From: Microtetraspora glauca
GTDB taxonomy: Bacteria > Actinomycetota > Actinomycetes > Streptomycetales > Streptomycetaceae
Direction of reading: 5' to 3'
Assembly: GCA_000721275.1 (NCBI GenBank)
Contig: JOFO01000033.1
Coordinates: 4,500 to 68,499 of the forward strand
Length of the DNA: 64,000 bases
Shown here: in pieces, positions 61,468 through 64,000 of the stretch
Numbering within the stretch: position 1 is the stretch's first letter
How the letters are laid out: each line of letters starts with the position of its first letter
Notes under the pieces: model-generated
Databases searched by the model: none
Seen by the model: the letters and a program-made list of their open reading frames with translations, nothing else
Told to the model about the DNA's origin: nothing
Translations under genes and position numbers: made by a program

Positions 61468-62388
61468 ATGGCAGATCTAGACGACCATCCCCCCTTCTCT
61501 GCCGCCTCCGGCGCCGTCGGCGCGCTGGAACCCACGGAGTCGCCGACCCCGCCGGACGAGACGGACCGGGCCCGGGCGCTCCTCGCCGCCCAGCCCGTCC
61601 TCGAAGGCCACACCACCCTGCCCGCGCTCCTCGACCCCGAGGACCTGCCGCCCGCCCGGGCCCCGGAGGCCGGCGCCCAGTTCTGGTCGCTGCACGGGGA
61701 CCCCGACGACGGCGCCCTCGGCACGCTGCGGCGCCTCGACACCATCCGCGCGCTGGTCGCCGCCTGCCCCGAGGACCTGCGGCTGGCCCACACCACCTCC
61801 GAGATGATCCACGCCCGCAACTGCGGCCGGGTCGCGGCCCTCCTCGGACCGGTGGACTGGACGGCCCTCGGCGGCTCCGCCGCCACCCTGCGGGCGTACC
61901 ACGCCCTCGGCGTGCGGGCGGTGAACCTCACCCGGTTCGACCGCTTCGCCCGCGAGGCGATCCGCGAGATGAACCGCATCGGGCTCGCCGTCGACCTGAG
62001 CGGCGCCGACGCGGACACCGTCCGCAAGGTCCTCGCGGTGACCCGGGCCCCGGCCCTGCTCACCCGGGCCGCGCCGGACGTCCTCCCGGACGACGTGCTG
62101 CGGCTGCTCGGCGAGAACGGCGCGGTGTGCATGGTGGCCGTCGGCGAGGACCCGGCCGCCGCCGCCGACCTGCTCGACCGGGTCCGCGAGGGCGCCGGGC
62201 CGGAGTCGACGGGCCTGTCCCGGCTGACCTCCCCGGAGGGCGGCTACGTGCCGCTCTTCGCGGAGCTGCTGCGGCGCGGATGGCCGGCCGGCGAGCTGGT
62301 GGGCCTGGCCCACGGCAACGCCACCCGGGCCCTGCGGGCGATCGAGTTCCTGTCCCGTACGAACCGGATCAGGCCCGTCGCCGCCTGA
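61468..62388 (+). CDS. M19-family dipeptidase paralogue lacking metal ligands (pseudoenzyme)
   Basis: A 306-residue protein that aligns with the upstream dipeptidase ([135 protein letters not shown]). The zinc ligands are gone: D25 is T50, E128 is V129, H196 is G179, H217 is R200, and the GGDYDG loop is deleted, so dipeptidase activity is very unlikely. The reading frame is intact with normal codon use, so it is not a decaying pseudogene. ATG 61468 has a purine-rich stretch upstream. Confidence 0.85.
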   Translation: MADLDDHPPFSAASGAVGALEPTESPTPPDETDRARALLAAQPVLEGHTTLPALLDPEDLPPARAPEAGAQFWSLHGDPDDGALGTLRRLDTIRALVAACPEDLRLAHTTSEMIHARNCGRVAALLGPVDWTALGGSAATLRAYHALGVRAVNLTRFDRFAREAIREMNRIGLAVDLSGADADTVRKVLAVTRAPALLTRAAPDVLPDDVLRLLGENGAVCMVAVGEDPAAAADLLDRVREGAGPESTGLSRLTSPEGGYVPLFAELLRRGWPAGELVGLAHGNATRALRAIEFLSRTNRIRPVAA

Positions 62389-62407
62389 CCCGCCCGGACA
62401 CGGCGGA

Positions 62408-62437
62408 GGGGCGCACCGGATCCGTCCGGTGCGCCCC
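62408..62437. terminator. Bidirectional terminator between M19 paralogue and UDP-glucose dehydrogenase genes
   Basis: GGGGCGCACCGG (62408-62419) and CCGGTGCGCCCC (62426-62437) form a perfect 12-bp stem with a 6-nt loop between convergent genes. Confidence 0.85.
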
Positions 62438-62448
62438 TTCCGCGTCGG

Positions 62449-63780
62449 TCACGCGCGCGGGCGGCCCATCGCCCGGTACGTCCAGCCGGCCGCGCGCCAC
62501 CGCTCGCCGTCCAGCGCGTTGCGCCCGTCGAGGACGACCGGCGAGGCGACGGCGGCGGCCAGCTCGGCCGGGTCGAGCTCGCGGAACTCGCGCCATTCGG
62601 TCAGGTGCAGGACCACGTCGGCGCCCCGGACGGCCTCCAGGGCCGAGCCGGCGTAGCCGAGGGTCGGGAAGACCTTGCGGGCGTTGTCCATGCCCTTGGG
62701 GTCGTAGACGGTCACCTGGCCGCCCTGGAGGTGTATCTGGCCGGCCACGTTGAGCGCGGGGGAGTCGCGGACGTCGTCCGAGTCCGGCTTGAAGGTGGCG
62801 CCGAGGACGGCGACCCGGCGGCCCAGGAAGGAGGTGCCGCCCAGCGCCTCGCGGGCCATCTCCACCATCTGGCCGCGCCGCCGCATGTTGATGGAGTCGA
62901 TCTCGCGGAGGAAGGTGAGCGCCTGGTCGGCGCCGAGCTCGCCGGCGCGGGCCATGAAGGCCCGGATGTCCTTGGGCAGGCAGCCGCCGCCGAAGCCGAT
63001 GCCGGCCCGCAGGAACTTGCTGCCGATCCGGTCGTCGTGGCCGATGGCCTCGGCCAGCTTGGCGACGTCGCCGCCGGCGGCCTCGCAGACCTCGGCCATC
63101 GCGTTGATGAAGGAGATCTTGGTGGCGAGGAAGGAGTTCGCGGCGGTCTTCACCAGTTCGGCGGTCGGGAAGTCGGTGACGACGAACGGCGAGCCCTCGG
63201 CGACCGGGGCGGCGTACACCTCGCGGAGCAGCTTCTCGGCCCGCCCGCCGTCGCCGGGGACGCCGACGACGATCCGGTCCGGGTGCAGGGTGTCCTGGAC
63301 GGCGAAGCCCTCGCGCAGGAACTCGGGGTTCCAGGCCAGCTCCACGCCGTCCGGCAGCACCCCGGCCAGCCGTTCGGCCGAGCCGACCGGCACGGTCGAC
63401 TTGCCGACGACCAGCGAGCCCTCGCGGACGACGCCGGCGAGGGAGGCGAAGGCGGCGTCGACGTAGCTCATGTCGCAGCCGTACTCGCCGTGCCGCTGGG
63501 GGGTGTTCACGCAGACGAAGTGGACGTCGCCGAAGGCGCCCAGCTCCTCCCAGGAGGTGGTGAAGCGCAGCCGTCCGGTGGAGCCCTCGATCCCGGCGAC
63601 GTGCCGGGCGAGCAGGTCCTCCAGGCCGGGTTCGTACATGGGGACGCGGCCGGAGGCCAGCAGCTCGATCTTCTCCGGGACGACGTCGAGGCCGAGGACC
63701 TCGAAGCCCATCTCCGCCATGGCCGCGGCGTGGGTGGCGCCGAGGTAGCCGGTGCCGATCACGGTGATCTTCAGGGCCAT
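62449..63780 (-). CDS. UDP-glucose/GDP-mannose dehydrogenase family protein
   Basis: A 443-residue NAD+-dependent dehydrogenase making a UDP-hexuronate (UDP-glucuronic acid if the substrate is UDP-glucose). The Rossmann motif is ITVIGTGYLGATHAAAMAEMG, the central domain has FVCVNTPQ, STVPVG and NPEFLREGFAVQD, the catalytic nucleophile is C267 in GFGGGCLPKD, and the C-terminal domain has GATFKPDSDDVRDSPA. ATG 63780 is chosen because the family starts directly with the Rossmann strand; GGAG lies upstream. The product could feed the polysaccharide locus, but the gene is 15 kb away and monocistronic. Confidence 0.92.
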   Translation of the reverse strand: MALKITVIGTGYLGATHAAAMAEMGFEVLGLDVVPEKIELLASGRVPMYEPGLEDLLARHVAGIEGSTGRLRFTTSWEELGAFGDVHFVCVNTPQRHGEYGCDMSYVDAAFASLAGVVREGSLVVGKSTVPVGSAERLAGVLPDGVELAWNPEFLREGFAVQDTLHPDRIVVGVPGDGGRAEKLLREVYAAPVAEGSPFVVTDFPTAELVKTAANSFLATKISFINAMAEVCEAAGGDVAKLAEAIGHDDRIGSKFLRAGIGFGGGCLPKDIRAFMARAGELGADQALTFLREIDSINMRRRGQMVEMAREALGGTSFLGRRVAVLGATFKPDSDDVRDSPALNVAGQIHLQGGQVTVYDPKGMDNARKVFPTLGYAGSALEAVRGADVVLHLTEWREFRELDPAELAAAVASPVVLDGRNALDGERWRAAGWTYRAMGRPRA

Positions 63781-63906
63781 GCGGGACTCCAGGAGCGTCG
63801 GGCGGACGTGCCTGCCCGAGCATAGTCGGGCACTGACAAGGAGCCCGCTCACGGCCTACCCTTTGGGTTACTTAACGGTAGTTAGCAAGCCAGGGAGCTC
63901 AAGAGC

Positions 63907-64000
63907 ATGGGCAAGGACTTCGACCTGTACCGGACCTCCGAGGAGCACGAGATGCTCCGGGAGTCGGTGCGTGCGCTGGCGGACGCGAAGATCGCTCCGT
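63907..64000 (+). CDS. Acyl-CoA dehydrogenase (5' end only)
   Basis: The first 31 residues (FDLYRTSEEHEMLRESVRALA) match the start of the short/medium-chain acyl-CoA dehydrogenase AcdH type, an FAD enzyme of fatty-acid and branched-chain amino-acid degradation. GGGAGC lies nine bases before the ATG. The 126 bp upstream contain an AT-rich TTACTTAACGGTAGTTAGC segment (63869-63887), the likely promoter/operator. The remainder is outside the window. Confidence 0.85.
   Translation, partial: MGKDFDLYRTSEEHEMLRESVRALADAKIAP

Noticed and set aside
61468..62388. Calling the second M19-like gene a pseudogene
   Set aside because: Its frame is intact over 306 codons, codon usage matches neighbours, and non-catalytic regions are conserved with the active paralogue, which fits a retained pseudoenzyme.

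Overview
The window is chromosomal DNA from a Streptomyces or very close relative. The evidence is very high GC with GC-rich third codon positions, frequent GTG and some TTG starts, a tRNA-Leu with the UAA anticodon (bldA), paired resuscitation-promoting-factor genes, a SigB/F-type sigma factor with partner-switch proteins, and sortase-type surface proteins. It reads as core-chromosome sequence: I see no integrase, transposase, phage gene or CRISPR array. Both ends cut genes (a SurA-N-like lipoprotein at the left, an acyl-CoA dehydrogenase at the right).

Layout. 1-3.2 kb: end of a SurA-like lipoprotein, mazG, an Rrf2 regulator, and a convergent globin-FAD reductase (flavohemoprotein). 3.2-4.7 kb: a divergent cytochrome P450. 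4.7-7.2 kb: two secreted Rpf-LysM muralytic proteins; the second lies behind a ydaO-type (c-di-AMP) riboswitch. 7.4-14.1 kb: eno, divIC/ftsB, DUF501, ppx/gppA, type II NADH dehydrogenase (with Rex-operator-like sites upstream) and a cyclopropane-fatty-acid synthase family methyltransferase. 14.1-17.5 kb: FtsX-type ABC exporter. 17.9 kb: bldA with a strong terminator. 18-25.6 kb: Bax-inhibitor-1 membrane protein, two hypotheticals, thiolase, GDSL hydrolase, cystathionine beta-synthase, DUF4232 lipoprotein. 25.8-30.8 kb: RpiR/SIS regulator, then a minus-strand set comprising a PLP decarboxylase, an SRPBCC protein and a compact operon of three roadblock/LC7-type proteins around a DUF4388-like protein. 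30.9-36.4 kb: histidine-utilisation operon hutU - M20 amidohydrolase - hutF - hutI.

36.4-47.4 kb: a lipoprotein followed by a polysaccharide locus made of two convergent operons (FemAB/GNAT-like protein, GT2, polysaccharide deacetylase, polytopic membrane protein, small membrane protein, GH26 hydrolase; then on the minus strand a DegT aminotransferase and a long flippase). 47.6-49.6 kb: SigB/F-type sigma factor, divergent STAS anti-anti-sigma factor and HATPase anti-sigma kinase. 49.7-53.6 kb: a four-gene, translationally coupled surface-protein operon with LPxTG and LAxTG proteins sharing a repeated domain. 53.6-57.7 kb: POT peptide transporter and a two-component system. 57.8-64 kb: GtrA, purK-purE, an M19 dipeptidase plus an adjacent paralogue that has lost its metal ligands, UDP-glucose dehydrogenase and the start of an acyl-CoA dehydrogenase.

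The most unusual items are the roadblock/DUF4388 operon without a GTPase, the surface-protein operon, the metal-ligand-less M19 paralogue, the Rex-like sites plus long hairpin before ndh, and a recurrent -10-to-start spacing of 6-7 nt that predicts leaderless mRNAs at about eight genes. All calls come from reading the sequence and from family knowledge; no database search was run.
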